From: CAVVSD01 sp963750895
Lineage (GTDB): Bacteria > Actinomycetota > Thermoleophilia > Solirubrobacterales > Solirubrobacteraceae
Direction: 5' to 3'
NCBI GenBank assembly: GCA_963750895.1
Contig: CAVVSD010000006.1
Span: 1,240,001-1,304,000 of the forward strand
Length of the DNA stretch: 64,000 bases
Shown: one piece after another, positions 44,773 to 53,836 of the stretch
Numbering within the stretch: position 1 is the first letter of the stretch
Layout: the number at the start of each line of letters is the position of its first letter
Notes under the pieces: model-generated
What the model was told of the DNA's origin: nothing
Seen by the model: only the letters and a program-made list of their open reading frames with translations
Databases searched by the model: none
Position numbers and translations under genes: made by a program

Positions 44773-45566
44773 TAGCGCGCGACGCGGCGCAGGTCGCGCA
44801 CCAGCAGCAGGTGCTTGAGGTGGGAGGCGACGGCCGCCAGGTTCTCCAGGGCCTCGAGGGCCTCCTTGCGCCGCTCGGGGTTGCGCGAGCGCAGCGCCGG
44901 GGCGAGGATCGCCTGCAGGAGCGAGGACTCGCGGTCGGCGGAGGAGCGGAACACGCGCAGGTTGCGCCCGCCGACGCCGTAGCGCGCGAGCTCGGCGGCC
45001 GCGCGGATGATCTCGCGCTCCGTCTCGTCGTAGAAGGTCGTCCCGCCTCGCGCCTGCCCCTCGATGATCCCGAAGTCGCGCAGCTCCTTGACCAGCTCGG
45101 CCGGGGCGCGCGTGTCCTCGAGCACGTCCTCGAGCGAGTAGGCGGCCGGCGCCTCGCCGCGCACGGAGACGCGCGGGCCGCGGATGCGCTGCGCGGTCGG
45201 CTGGCGCCCGGGCAGCTCGGCGCCGTCGTCCTGCTGGCGGCCGGAGGCGAGCTCCTGGCGGATGACGCGCAGCGGCAGGAACTCGTCGCGCTGCATCCGC
45301 AGGATGGTCCGCAGGCGCGCGACGTCGCTCGGCGTGTAGAGCCGGTAGCCGCCGGGCGTCCGGCGCGGGTGCAGCAGCTTCTGGTCCTCGAGGTACCGGA
45401 TCTTCGAGATCGAGATGTCCGGGAACTCCTGCGCGAGGCCCTTGCACACCGCGCCGATCGTCATGCCCTTGCCGGGGCCGGAGGTCGCGACCTCCGGCAC
45501 CTCCGGCGGATCGACGGGTGGCGTCTGCGGGATGTCGCGGATGGTCGCCATGTCTCTTGCGTCCAT
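44772..45566 (-). CDS. MerR-family regulator, FtsR-like
   Basis: The 264-residue protein has a MerR winged helix (MTIGAVCKGLAQEFPDISISKIRYLEDQ and GGYRLYTPSDVARLRTILRMQ, in parts). The HTH is preceded by a Pro-rich N-terminus, and an effector/dimer region ends NLAAVASHLKHLLLVRD. The SISKIRYLE variant and direct adjacency to a GarA-type FHA gene match the mycobacterial Rv1827-Rv1828 arrangement, where Rv1828 is FtsR, an activator of ftsZ. The start could also be ATG 45551. The FHA stop lies two bases upstream. Confidence 0.85.
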   Translation of the reverse strand: MDARDMATIRDIPQTPPVDPPEVPEVATSGPGKGMTIGAVCKGLAQEFPDISISKIRYLEDQKLLHPRRTPGGYRLYTPSDVARLRTILRMQRDEFLPLRVIRQELASGRQQDDGAELPGRQPTAQRIRGPRVSVRGEAPAAYSLEDVLEDTRAPAELVKELRDFGIIEGQARGGTTFYDETEREIIRAAAELARYGVGGRNLRVFRSSADRESSLLQAILAPALRSRNPERRKEALEALENLAAVASHLKHLLLVRDLRRVAR

Positions 45567-45568
45567 GC

Positions 45569-46039
45569 TCAGCGGGAGAGGAAGGTCAGCTTGTACTTGC
45601 CGACCTGGAGCTCGTCTCCGTCCTCCAGGCGGTGTGAGTCGATGCGGCGGCGGTTGACGTAGGTGCCGTTGAGCGAGCCCAGGTCGTCGAGCCAGAACCC
45701 GCCGTTGCGGCGGACGATCAGCGCGTGGTCACGGGAGACGGTCACGTCGTCGAGGAACACGTCGGAGTCGGGGCGGCGACCGACGGTCATGCGGTCGCCC
45801 TGCAGCGCGAAGCTCTCGCCCACGCGGCCGCCGCCGGAGCGGATCACGAGCGCGGCGCCCTCGGAGACGACGGCGTCGAGCTCGACCGGGATCAGCTCCC
45901 CGGTCTCACCGACCCGGTACGTCGCCGTGGACGGCTCGCGCGTGGACTCCGCCGGCACGGCCAGGAACGCACCGCACCGCTGGCAGTAGTTCGCCCCCTC
46001 CGCGTTCACGAAGCCGCATTCGGGACAGTGCTGCGCCAC
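45569..46039 (-). CDS. GarA-like FHA-domain protein with N-terminal zinc ribbon
   Basis: The 156-residue protein begins with a double CxxC zinc ribbon (HCPECGF and YCQRCGA, residues 4-22). After a linker comes a C-terminal FHA domain: MTVGRRPDSDVFLDDVTVSRDHALIV and LGSLNGTYVNRRRID carry the phosphothreonine-binding Arg, Ser, His and Asn residues. GarA in actinobacteria uses the FHA domain to bind TCA-cycle enzymes and is switched by Ser/Thr kinases. The N-terminal ETTVE-type phosphosite of mycobacterial GarA is not obvious, so regulation may differ. Confidence 0.88.
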   Translation of the reverse strand: MAQHCPECGFVNAEGANYCQRCGAFLAVPAESTREPSTATYRVGETGELIPVELDAVVSEGAALVIRSGGGRVGESFALQGDRMTVGRRPDSDVFLDDVTVSRDHALIVRRNGGFWLDDLGSLNGTYVNRRRIDSHRLEDGDELQVGKYKLTFLSR

Positions 46040-46065
46040 GGGCGGCCCGCTCTCCTCGCTGTCGC

Positions 46066-46323
46066 TTAGCTCGAGCCTTCGTCCTCGCCCGAACGGCCGG
46101 CCAGGATGTCGGTCAGGCGCTGGACGTCGGCACCGGTGATGACCTCCTCGCCTCCCTCGTGCTTCTTACGAAGGCGGTTGACCAGCTCGGCACGGAGGAT
46201 GTCGATCTTCCCGTGCAGGATCCGCCGCCGGTAGGAGATGTCGACTTCCTCGTCCGTGAGCTGCTGGATGAGGTCCTTCAGCTCTTGGTCGGAGAGCGAG
46301 CCCAGATCGGGAAAGGTGTCCAT
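46066..46323 (-). CDS. RsiG-like small protein (c-di-GMP-responsive anti-sigma candidate)
   Basis: The 85-residue helical protein carries E26, S30, R33, H37 and D41 in DEEVDISYRRRILHGKID. That spacing is E(X)3S(X)2R(X)3[Q](X)3D, the c-di-GMP motif of RsiG, with His in place of Gln. One motif per chain suggests a homodimer binding c-di-GMP, as described for early-branching actinobacterial RsiG; Streptomyces RsiG has two. The partner would be a WhiG-type sigma factor, not in this window. A GTG one codon upstream (46326) is an alternative start. It lies between pgsA and garA in one run. Confidence 0.78.
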   Translation of the reverse strand: MDTFPDLGSLSDQELKDLIQQLTDEEVDISYRRRILHGKIDILRAELVNRLRKKHEGGEEVITGADVQRLTDILAGRSGEDEGSS

Positions 46324-46391
46324 CACGCGGAAGCTTCTCCATTCAGGTGGCGAAGGCGGCGAGCATACCAACGATCTCGCCTCCTTCAACG

Positions 46392-47000
46392 TCAGGTCGA
46401 GGGTTGCAATCCATCCCGCACGTAGAGGGCGAGGGCGAGCATCGCCAGCACCAGTCCGACCACGAGCAGGACGACCGCGGGCTCCTCCACTCCACAGAGT
46501 GCCAGGAAGATCGCCGACATGACAGGCCACACCGCCGCGCGGCCCGGCCAGTTGATCTGGAGGTCGCGCTCGTGCTGCAGTGCGACGCGGGCCAGGACGA
46601 GGATCGCGACCTCCCGGACGACGAGCAGCGCGAGCAGCCAGCGGGGCAGCAGCTCGAAGCGCCAGCAGACGAACACGCCGGACAGCACGAGCAGGCGGTC
46701 GACGACCGGATCCAGCAGCGCGCCGAAGCGGCTGTACTGGCCCGTGACGCGCGCGGCGATGCCGTCGAGGTAGTCGCTCCACCCGACGACGGCGAAGATG
46801 ACCACCGCCAGCGGGTCGACGCCGTCGCCCGAGCTCAGGGCCACGATGAGGAACACCGGGATGAGCGCGAGGCGGACCAGGCCGATGACGTTCGGCAGCG
46901 TCCACGGGTTCCACGGCGCGCCGCGCAGGGTCGCGGGCGGCGGCGGACCGGAGCGGTCGAGGCCGAAGAGCCTGCGGAAGGTCAGGGGAGGTCGGCCCAC
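46392..47000 (-). CDS. CDP-alcohol phosphatidyltransferase (PgsA-like)
   Basis: The 202-residue membrane protein contains the full CDP-OH-P motif D-x2-DG-x2-AR-x8-G-x3-D-x3-D: WSDYLDGIAARVTGQYSR and FGALLDPVVDRLL near residues 74-104. About six hydrophobic segments follow the usual order. Such enzymes join CDP-diacylglycerol to glycerol-3-phosphate or inositol phosphate; the acceptor is not determined. It overlaps the 3' end of proS by 19 bases, so it is cotranscribed. Confidence 0.9.
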   Translation of the reverse strand: MGRPPLTFRRLFGLDRSGPPPPATLRGAPWNPWTLPNVIGLVRLALIPVFLIVALSSGDGVDPLAVVIFAVVGWSDYLDGIAARVTGQYSRFGALLDPVVDRLLVLSGVFVCWRFELLPRWLLALLVVREVAILVLARVALQHERDLQINWPGRAAVWPVMSAIFLALCGVEEPAVVLLVVGLVLAMLALALYVRDGLQPST

Positions 47001-48679
47001 AGCTTCCGCACGGCCTCCGCGCCGCCGGTCAGCGGAACTCCGCCCTCGATATCGGTCATGCCGCGCCGCACCTTGGCCTCGGCCGTACCCGCGGCGAGCG
47101 ATCTCCTCCCCACCGTGAGCCGCAGTGGGACGCCGAGCAGCTCGGCGTCGGCGAACTTCTCACCCGTCCCGGCGTCGCGATCGTCCAGCAGCGAGTGCAG
47201 TCCGACGGCGCGCAGCTCCTCGTGCAGCGCCTCGGCGGCCGCCATCTCGTCGCTGCCCGGCTTGCCCAGGGCGACGATCTCGACGTCCCACGGCGCGAGC
47301 GAGCGCGGCCACGAGATCCCCTGCTCGTCGGCGAACTGCTCGACGGCGGCCGCGACGATCCGCGCCGGGCCGATCCCGTAGGAGCCCATCCACACGAACT
47401 GCTCGCGGCCGCTCTCGTCGAGGTAGGTCGCGCCGAGCGGCTCGGAGTACCGGGTGCCGAGCTGGAAGATGTTGCCGATCTCGATGGCGGGCTCGATCGT
47501 GATCGGCTGGCCGTTCACCCGGTCGCCGGCCTCGACCGTGCGCACGTCGACGGCCTCGAACGCGAAGTCGCGCCCGGGCTGCACGCCGGCGAGGTGGTGG
47601 TCGGGCTCGTTCGCGCCCGCGATCCAGCCGCCCTCGGTGTTCACGGCGCCGTCGAGGAGCACGGGCACCTGCGCCCCGGCGGGGCCGATGTAGCCGGGCG
47701 GGCCGATGCGCTCGGCGATCTCGCCCTCGCTCGCGGGCCGGAACGGCTCGCCGAGCGTGTTCGTCAGCTTCGTCTCGTTGACGCGGTGGTCGCCGCGCAC
47801 GACGACCATGACCATCCCGCGGCCCTCGGTGACGATCGGGAAGGCCTTCAGCAGCGCGCCGGCGGGCACGCCCATCTGCCCGGCGACAGCGTCGATCGTC
47901 GTCGCGCCCGGCGTGTGGACCTTCCGGGGAGCCGGCTCGGGCTCGGGCAGCGCGACGGGCTGCGGCTCCGCGCTCGCGACATCGACGTTCGCGGCGTAGC
48001 CGGGCGCGAGCGCGACGTCGTCCTCGCCCGCCGGGCAGGGCGCCATGTACTCGTGCGCGCGCGTGCCGCCCATCATCCCGACGTCGGACTCGACGCGGTA
48101 CCAGCGCAGGCCCGCGCGATCGAAGATCCGCTCGTAGGCGCCGATGTGCTTCTCGTAGCCCGCCTGCAGCCCCTCGTCGTCGCGATCGAAGGTGTACGAG
48201 TCCTTCATGATGAACTCGCGCGTCCGCAGCACGCCGGCGCGCGGGCGGGGCTCGTCGCGCTCCTTCGTCTGGAAGTGGTAGAGGATGAGCGGGAGGTCGC
48301 GGTAGGAGCGCACGACCTGCGCCACGTGCATCGTGACGATCTCCTCGTGCGTCATCGCCAGCAGGAGGTCGGCGTCGCGGCGGTCCTTGAGCCGGAACAG
48401 CTCCGCGCCGACCGACTCGTAGCGCCCGCTGCGCTTCCACGGCTCGGCCGGCAGCAGCACCGGCATGAGCATCTCCTGCCCGCCGATGGCGTCGATCTCC
48501 TCGCGCACGATCTGGACGGCGCGCTCGTGCACCTTCCAGCCGACGGGCATCCAGGACCACAGGCCGGAGCCCACCTGGCGGATGAGTCCCGCACGCACCA
48601 TGAGCTTGTGCGACAGCGCCTCCGCGTCGGCGGGGGGCTGGCGCTCGGTGGGGAGCAGGGTCTGCGAGAGCCGATCCAT
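46982..48679 (-). CDS. proS: Proline-tRNA ligase, bacterial type
   Basis: A 565-residue class II synthetase: motif 1 region VGSGLWSWMPVGWKVHERAV, motif 2 RPRAGVLRTREFIMKDSYTF, the INS/YbaK editing domain inserted at about 225-385 (KAFPIVTEGRGMVMVVVRGDHRVNE in parts), motif 3 GSYGIGPARIV and a C-terminal anticodon domain. ATG 48679 is used; GTG 48688 would add three residues. A 211-base leader with a strong hairpin lies upstream. It heads the minus-strand run that continues to apt. Confidence 0.95.
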   Translation of the reverse strand: MDRLSQTLLPTERQPPADAEALSHKLMVRAGLIRQVGSGLWSWMPVGWKVHERAVQIVREEIDAIGGQEMLMPVLLPAEPWKRSGRYESVGAELFRLKDRRDADLLLAMTHEEIVTMHVAQVVRSYRDLPLILYHFQTKERDEPRPRAGVLRTREFIMKDSYTFDRDDEGLQAGYEKHIGAYERIFDRAGLRWYRVESDVGMMGGTRAHEYMAPCPAGEDDVALAPGYAANVDVASAEPQPVALPEPEPAPRKVHTPGATTIDAVAGQMGVPAGALLKAFPIVTEGRGMVMVVVRGDHRVNETKLTNTLGEPFRPASEGEIAERIGPPGYIGPAGAQVPVLLDGAVNTEGGWIAGANEPDHHLAGVQPGRDFAFEAVDVRTVEAGDRVNGQPITIEPAIEIGNIFQLGTRYSEPLGATYLDESGREQFVWMGSYGIGPARIVAAAVEQFADEQGISWPRSLAPWDVEIVALGKPGSDEMAAAEALHEELRAVGLHSLLDDRDAGTGEKFADAELLGVPLRLTVGRRSLAAGTAEAKVRRGMTDIEGGVPLTGGAEAVRKLWADLP

Positions 48680-48728
48680 TGGGGCCACAGCCTATTCACG
48701 GCCCGGCCTGTCGGGCTCCACGGGGCAC

Positions 48729-48770
48729 AGAGGGTGGTGCCGGCCCGCGCCTGCGGGCCGGCACCCCTCT
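48729..48770. terminator. Strong hairpin in the proS leader / dienelactone hydrolase upstream region
   Basis: GGTGCCGGCCCGC (48736-48748) pairs perfectly with 48753-48765 around a 4-base loop, extended by AGAGG/CCTCT outside one bulge. It could end transcription in either direction, or act as an attenuator in the proS leader. No T-run follows on the minus strand, and a pyrimidine-rich stretch follows on the plus strand. Confidence 0.45.
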
Positions 48771-48890
48771 CCTCCCCTTCGGTCTGGTGCCGCGCGCGGC
48801 GCTGCCGGCCGCGAGTCCGGCGCTGCTCTGCGCGCTTGCCTCCGTGACCTCCTCGGGCGGAAAGCTAACCGATCGTCCACACTCTGCGGC

Positions 48891-49697
48891 ATGTGCTTCG
48901 ACCACGACTCACAGCCCCCCGCGCTGCCCGCCGACCGGGTCCTCGCGCCGCTCGCCGGCGGCGCCGGCGCGGAGGTCCTCACGCTCCGCTCCGAGGACGG
49001 CACCGAGTTCTCCGCGGCGTTCGCCGACACGCCTTCCCCGTCGCCCGTCGGCGTGGTGATCATCCCCGACGTCCGGGGTCTGTACCGCTTCTACGCCGAG
49101 CTCGCGGAGCGCTTCGCGGAGGCCGGTCACGCCGCCGTCGCGTTCGATCCGTTCGGCCGCACCGCCGGCACCGGCGAGCGCGACGCGGAGTTCGACTACA
49201 TGCCGCACGTGAAGCAGACCACGATCGAGGGCGTCCAGGCCGACGTCGCCGCGTGCACCGCCGCGCTGCGCGAGCGCGCCGGGGTCCAGCACGCGGTCGT
49301 GGTCGGGTTCTGCTTCGGGGGCGCCCAGGCGTTCCACGCGTCGACGCGCGACGACATCGGCCTCGACGCGGTCGTCGGGTTCTACGGGCGCGTCGTGGCC
49401 GCGGCGGACGGTCCGCTGGCGGGCGTGATCCCCGCCGCGATCGACGCGGTGCCGGACATGAAGCTGCCGATCCTCGGCCTGTTCGGCGGCGACGACGCGG
49501 GCATCCCGGTGGAGACGGTGACGCAGTTCGAGGAGGCCCTGGACGCGGGCGGCCCCGACCACGAGATCGTCGTGTACCCCGGCGCGCCGCACTCGTTCTT
49601 CGACCGCAAGTTCGACGAGTTCGCCGACGCCTGCGACGACGCATGGCGCCGCGTCCTGGACTTCCTTTCCGGCGTGGGGTCGCGAGTAGCCGGGTAA
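48891..49697 (+). CDS. Dienelactone hydrolase family protein
   Basis: A 268-residue DLH-fold hydrolase. VVIIPDVRGLYRFYAELAERFAEAG (in parts) is the N-terminal strand-helix with the oxyanion loop. The nucleophile cysteine is in VVGFCFGG, the acid in LFGGDDAGIP and the histidine in YPGAPHSFFDR. The family hydrolyses dienelactones in aromatic degradation but also many other esters. CACACT eight bases before ATG 48891 is a possible -10; no ribosome site is obvious. The ggt gene follows in the same direction. Confidence 0.9.
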   Translation: MCFDHDSQPPALPADRVLAPLAGGAGAEVLTLRSEDGTEFSAAFADTPSPSPVGVVIIPDVRGLYRFYAELAERFAEAGHAAVAFDPFGRTAGTGERDAEFDYMPHVKQTTIEGVQADVAACTAALRERAGVQHAVVVGFCFGGAQAFHASTRDDIGLDAVVGFYGRVVAAADGPLAGVIPAAIDAVPDMKLPILGLFGGDDAGIPVETVTQFEEALDAGGPDHEIVVYPGAPHSFFDRKFDEFADACDDAWRRVLDFLSGVGSRVAG

Positions 49698-49707
49698 GCG
49701 CGGCGGC

Positions 49708-51455
49708 ATGCGCCGCCTCCTGGTCCTCGCAGCTCTCCTCACCGCCGCGCTCGGCGCGGCCGCACCGGCGGTCGCCGCCGAATCCACCGCGACCGGCACC
49801 GGCGGCGCCGCCTCGAGCGTCGACGCGCTGGCCACCGGCGCCGCGCTGCAGTCCCTGCGCGACGGCGGCAACGCCGTCGACGCCGCGGTCGCAGCGGCCG
49901 GCGTCCTCGGCGTCGTCGAGCCGTTCTCCTCCGGCATCGGCGGCGGCGGCTTCATGGTCATCCGCACGAAGGACGGGAAGGTCACGACCGTCGACAGCCG
50001 GGAGACCGCGCCGGCCGCCATGTCGCCGACGTCGTTCTTCGCGAACGGGGAGCCGCTCGAGTTCGACGACGCACGGCTCAGCGGGCTGTCGGCCGGCGTG
50101 CCGGGCACGGTGCGCGGCTGGGACCTCGCGCTGCGCGACTACGGGACGTGGTCGCTCGGGCGCGCGCTGAAGCCCGGCATCCACGTCGCGAAGGACGGCT
50201 TCACCGTCGACGACACGTTCGCCGGGCAGATCGAGAACAACCAGGCCGCGTTCGCGCAGGTCCCGTCCACGGCGGCGATCTACCTCGATCCCGACGGCAC
50301 GCCGCGCGATGTCGGCTCGACGCTGCGCAACCCGGATCTCGCGGGGACGTACGAGGCGATCGCCAAGGACGGCGCCGACGCGTTCTACACCGGCCCGATC
50401 GCGCAGTCGATCGTCGACGCCGTGGACCAGCCACCCGTCGCGGCAGGTCCCGAGGTGTTCCAGCCCGGCGTCATGACGACTGGCGACCTCGCCGCGTACG
50501 AGGCGCTCGAGCGCGATCCGACGCACTCGCAGTTCCGCGGCCTGGACGTCTACGGCATGGGCCCGCCGTCCAGCGGCGGCACGACGGTCGGCGAGATCCT
50601 GAACATCCTCGACCGCACCGACCTCGGTGGCGGTGACCGGGCGAAGGCGCTGCACCTCTTCATGGAGGCGTCCGCCCTCGCCTACGCCGACCGCGGCGCC
50701 TACCTCGCCGACCCGGCCTACGTGGACGTCCCCGTCGCCGGGCTGCTCTCGCCCGAGTTCGCCTCGGTGCGCCGCGCGCTCGATCGATCCGGCGGCGACG
50801 GCGCCGCGCCCGGTCCAGGCCGGCGACCCGCTCCCCTACGACGACGCGCCGCCGCCGGTCACCGTGCCGACGATCCAGCGCACGGGCAGCACGACGCACC
50901 TCACCGTCGCCGACGCCGACGGCAACGTCGTCTCCTACACGTTCACCATCGAGCAGATCGGCGGCAACGCGATCGTCGTTCCCGGCCGCGGGTTCCTGCT
51001 CAACAACGAGCTGACGGACTTCTCCATCGACGACCCCGACGCCGCCGAACCGCGTCGAGGGCGGCAAGCGCCCGCGCTCGTCGATGGCGCCGACGATCGT
51101 CGAGCGCGACGGCAAGCCGCTCCTGGCGCTCGGGTCGCCGGGCGGCGCGACGATCATCACCACGGTCGCCCAGGTGCTCTACGACCGCCTCGGGCTCGGC
51201 TCGCCGCTGCCGGCCGCGGTGGCGGCGCCGCGCGTGTCCGAGCGCAACACCGCCAAGGCCGACGCCGAGCCCGGCTTCATCGCCTCGCCCGAGGGCCAGG
51301 CGCTGGCGTCGACGTACGGCCACGTCTTCAACCCGGTCGACGAGATCGGCACCGTCGCCGGCGTCGAGTGGCTGGGCGACGGCAGGCTGCTCGCCGCGGC
51401 GGAGCCGGTGCGCCGCGGAGGCGGGTCCGCCGGGGTGGTGACGCCGGGCGGGTGA
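49708..51455 (+). CDS. ggt: Gamma-glutamyltransferase (two apparent +1 frameshifts)
   Basis: The N-terminal signal peptide (about 1-24) and the large subunit (GAASSVDALATGAALQSLRDGG, SSGIGGGGFMVI, GVPGTVRGWD) are in frame 1. The small-subunit start with catalytic Thr (GSTTHLTVADADGNVVSYT) is in frame 2. The C-terminal PTIVERDGKPLLALGSPGG to the stop at 51455 is in frame 3. Single extra bases near 50781-50786 and 51046 restore RALIDPAATAP and DAANRVEGGKRPRSSM. The enzyme self-cleaves and transfers gamma-glutamyl groups outside the cytoplasm. The stop overlaps the next GTG start (GTGA). Confidence 0.88.
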
Positions 51456-52408
51456 GCGCCGAGGCGGACTTCCCGGCCCTCGTCGAGCCGCACCGGCGGG
51501 AGCTGCTCGCGCATCTCTACCGGATGCTCGGGTCGCTCCACGACGCCGAGGACGCGCTCCAGGAGACGCTCCTGCGGGCCTGGCGGGGGCTGGACCGCTT
51601 CGAAGGACGCAGCTCGCTGCGGGGCTGGCTGTACCGCATCGCCACGAACGTCGCGTTGACCGCGATCGAGCGGCGCGGCCGCCGTGCGCTGCCGTTGGAC
51701 GGCGACCCCGCGGACCCGGTCGCGCCGCTCGGTGAGCCCGTCGCCGAGTTGCCGTGGCTCGAGCCGTTCCCCGACGACGCGCTGGGCCCCGAGGCCACGG
51801 CCGAGCAACGCGAGCGCGTCGAGCTGGCCTTCGTCGCCGCGCTGCAGCACCTGCCGCCCAACCAGCGTGCGGCGCTGCTGCTCCGCGACGTGCTCGCGCT
51901 GTCCGCGCGCGAGACGGCGGATGCCATGCAGACGAGCGTGGCCTCCGTCACCAGCGCGCTGCAGCACGCGCGGACGCGCGTCGCGGAGCGGATGCCGGCC
52001 GAGAACCAGCAGGACACGCTGCGCGAGCTGGGCGACGAGCGGCTGCAGCGCATCGTGGCCCAGTACACGTCGGCGCTCGAGCGCGGCGACGTGGACGCGA
52101 TGGTCGAGCTGCTCGCCGAGGACGTCACGTGGTCGATGCCGCCCTGGCGCGAGTGGTACCGCGGCGTGGCGGACGTGCGCGCGTTCCTCGCCGACAAGCC
52201 GATGTCCCAGGCGTGGCGGCACCTGCCCGCGCACGCCAACGGTCAGCTCGCCGTGGGCTGCTACATGCGCGACGACGACGGCGTCTACCGCGCGTACGTG
52301 ATCGACGTCATCGAGCTCCGCGATGACCGCATCGCGTCGGTGACCGGGTTCTTCCTGGATCCCGGACGCTTCGCGGCGTTCGGTCTCCCCGCCGTGATGA
52401 GTTCGTAG
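51452..52408 (+). CDS. ECF sigma factor with C-terminal SnoaL-like domain (SigG/sigX5-type)
   Basis: The 318-residue protein has sigma region 2 (HLYRMLGSLHDAEDALQETLLRAWRG) and region 4 (LQHLPPNQRAALLLRDVLALSARETADAMQTSVASVTSALQHAR in parts). A C-terminal SnoaL-like cone domain follows (about 200-318: LERGDVDAMVELLAEDVTWSMPPW). This class carries its regulatory domain on the same chain, often without an anti-sigma factor. It starts at GTG 51452, coupled to ggt. The MFS exporter downstream may be a target. Confidence 0.9.
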   Translation: MSAEADFPALVEPHRRELLAHLYRMLGSLHDAEDALQETLLRAWRGLDRFEGRSSLRGWLYRIATNVALTAIERRGRRALPLDGDPADPVAPLGEPVAELPWLEPFPDDALGPEATAEQRERVELAFVAALQHLPPNQRAALLLRDVLALSARETADAMQTSVASVTSALQHARTRVAERMPAENQQDTLRELGDERLQRIVAQYTSALERGDVDAMVELLAEDVTWSMPPWREWYRGVADVRAFLADKPMSQAWRHLPAHANGQLAVGCYMRDDDGVYRAYVIDVIELRDDRIASVTGFFLDPGRFAAFGLPAVMSS

Positions 52409-52421
52409 CCCGCCGCTGGTC

Positions 52422-53789
52422 ATGGGTCGCATGACCCACGAACCAGATCCCCGGCGCTGGAAGGCGCTCGCGCTGCTCTGCGCGGTCGCATTGATGGTGA
52501 TCCTCGACTCGCAGATCGTCATCGTGGCGCTGCCGTCGCTGCGGCGCGACCTCGGCTTCTCCGAGGACGGCGCGCAGTGGGTGCTCAGCGCCTATCTGCT
52601 CGCGTTCGGCGGGCTGCTCATGCTCGGCGGGCGCACGGGTGACCTGCTCGGGCGGCGGCGGACGCTCATCGCGGGCACGGCGCTGTTCGCGGCGGCGTCG
52701 CTCGCCTGCGGGCTCGCGAGCTCGCCCGGCTTCCTCGTCGGCGCGCGCATCGTCCACGGCATCTCCGCGGCGCTGATGGCGCCGACGGCGCTGTCGATCC
52801 TCATCACGACGTTCGACGACGACGCGGAGCGCAACAAGGCCCTCGCGGTCTGGGGTGCGGTCGGCGGCGTCGGCGCGACCGTCGCGCTGCTCGTCGGCGG
52901 CGTGCTGACCGACGCGTTCGGATGGCGGGCGATCTTCTTCATCAACATCCCGATCGCGCTCGTGCTGCTCGCGCTGGCCCCGGTGCTGCTGCGCGAGAGC
53001 CGCGCGCCCGAGCGCGTCGCGTTCGACGCCGCCGGCGCGGTGACGCTGACGCTCGCGCTCGTGGCGCTCCTGTACGCCGTCGTCGAGGCGCCCGACGCGG
53101 GCTGGGGCTCGCCGCGGACGCTGCTCGTGCTGGCCGCCGCGGGCGCGCTCTTCGCCGCATTCGTGGCGATCGAGCTGCGGGCACGTGCACCGCTCGTCCC
53201 GCTCGGCCTGTTCCGCGCGCCCGGCCTGGCGGGCGGCAACCTCGTGATGCTCCTGGCCGGCATGGCCGCGTGGGGCGTCGGCCTGACGGCGTCGAACTAC
53301 GGACAGGGCGTCCTGGGCTTCTCCCCGCTCACGTACGGGCTCGGGACGACGGTGCTGACCGTCGGGGCCGTGGCCGGCTCGTTCGCGGGGCAGAGCCTCG
53401 TGGGGCGTGTGGGCGTCTGGTGGGTCGCGGCGGGCGGGGCGGTCCTGCTCGGCGCGGGCGCACTGCTGCTGTCCGGGCCCTCGTCGGACGGCGGCTACTG
53501 GACCGACCTCTTCCCCGGGATGCTCGTGTTCGGGCCGGGCCTCGGGGCGACGACCGTCGCGGCGTCGATCGCGGCGCTCGGCGACGTGCCCGAGCAGCAC
53601 GCGGGCGTGGCGTCGGGCACGAACACGGCCGCCTTCCAGATCGGCGGCGCGCTGGGGAGCGCCGTCGCGACGACGGTGGCGATCACCGAGGGCCTGGACG
53701 GCGCGTTCGTCGCCGCCGCGGCCTTCGCGGCGCTGGCGCTGGTCGCGTCGGTCGGGTTGCTGCGGCCGGCGGCGGTCGGGGTGGGCTGA
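52422..53789 (+). CDS. MFS drug-efflux transporter, DHA2 (EmrB/QacA) family
   Basis: The 455-residue protein has about 14 hydrophobic segments. DHA2 features are LCAVALMVILDSQIVIVALPSLRRDLGF with the motif D1 region in TM1, GGRTGDLLGRRRTLIAG as motif A, and IVHGISAALMAPTALSIL as motif C-like. It exports drugs or metabolites with a proton gradient; the substrate is unknown. An ATG at 52431 would remove three residues. It follows the ECF sigma gene by 13 bases, possibly one transcript. Confidence 0.88.
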   Translation: MGRMTHEPDPRRWKALALLCAVALMVILDSQIVIVALPSLRRDLGFSEDGAQWVLSAYLLAFGGLLMLGGRTGDLLGRRRTLIAGTALFAAASLACGLASSPGFLVGARIVHGISAALMAPTALSILITTFDDDAERNKALAVWGAVGGVGATVALLVGGVLTDAFGWRAIFFINIPIALVLLALAPVLLRESRAPERVAFDAAGAVTLTLALVALLYAVVEAPDAGWGSPRTLLVLAAAGALFAAFVAIELRARAPLVPLGLFRAPGLAGGNLVMLLAGMAAWGVGLTASNYGQGVLGFSPLTYGLGTTVLTVGAVAGSFAGQSLVGRVGVWWVAAGGAVLLGAGALLLSGPSSDGGYWTDLFPGMLVFGPGLGATTVAASIAALGDVPEQHAGVASGTNTAAFQIGGALGSAVATTVAITEGLDGAFVAAAAFAALALVASVGLLRPAAVGVG

Positions 53790-53836
53790 GCGCGTGGCGC
53801 GCTGCGCGACCGTTCGGTGCGGGCGCATACCGCGCT

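Noticed and set aside
48680..48890. T-box leader for proS
   Set aside because: GGGTGGTGCCGG resembles the T-box sequence but lies on the wrong strand for proS and is fully explained by a simple hairpin; no specifier stem is visible.
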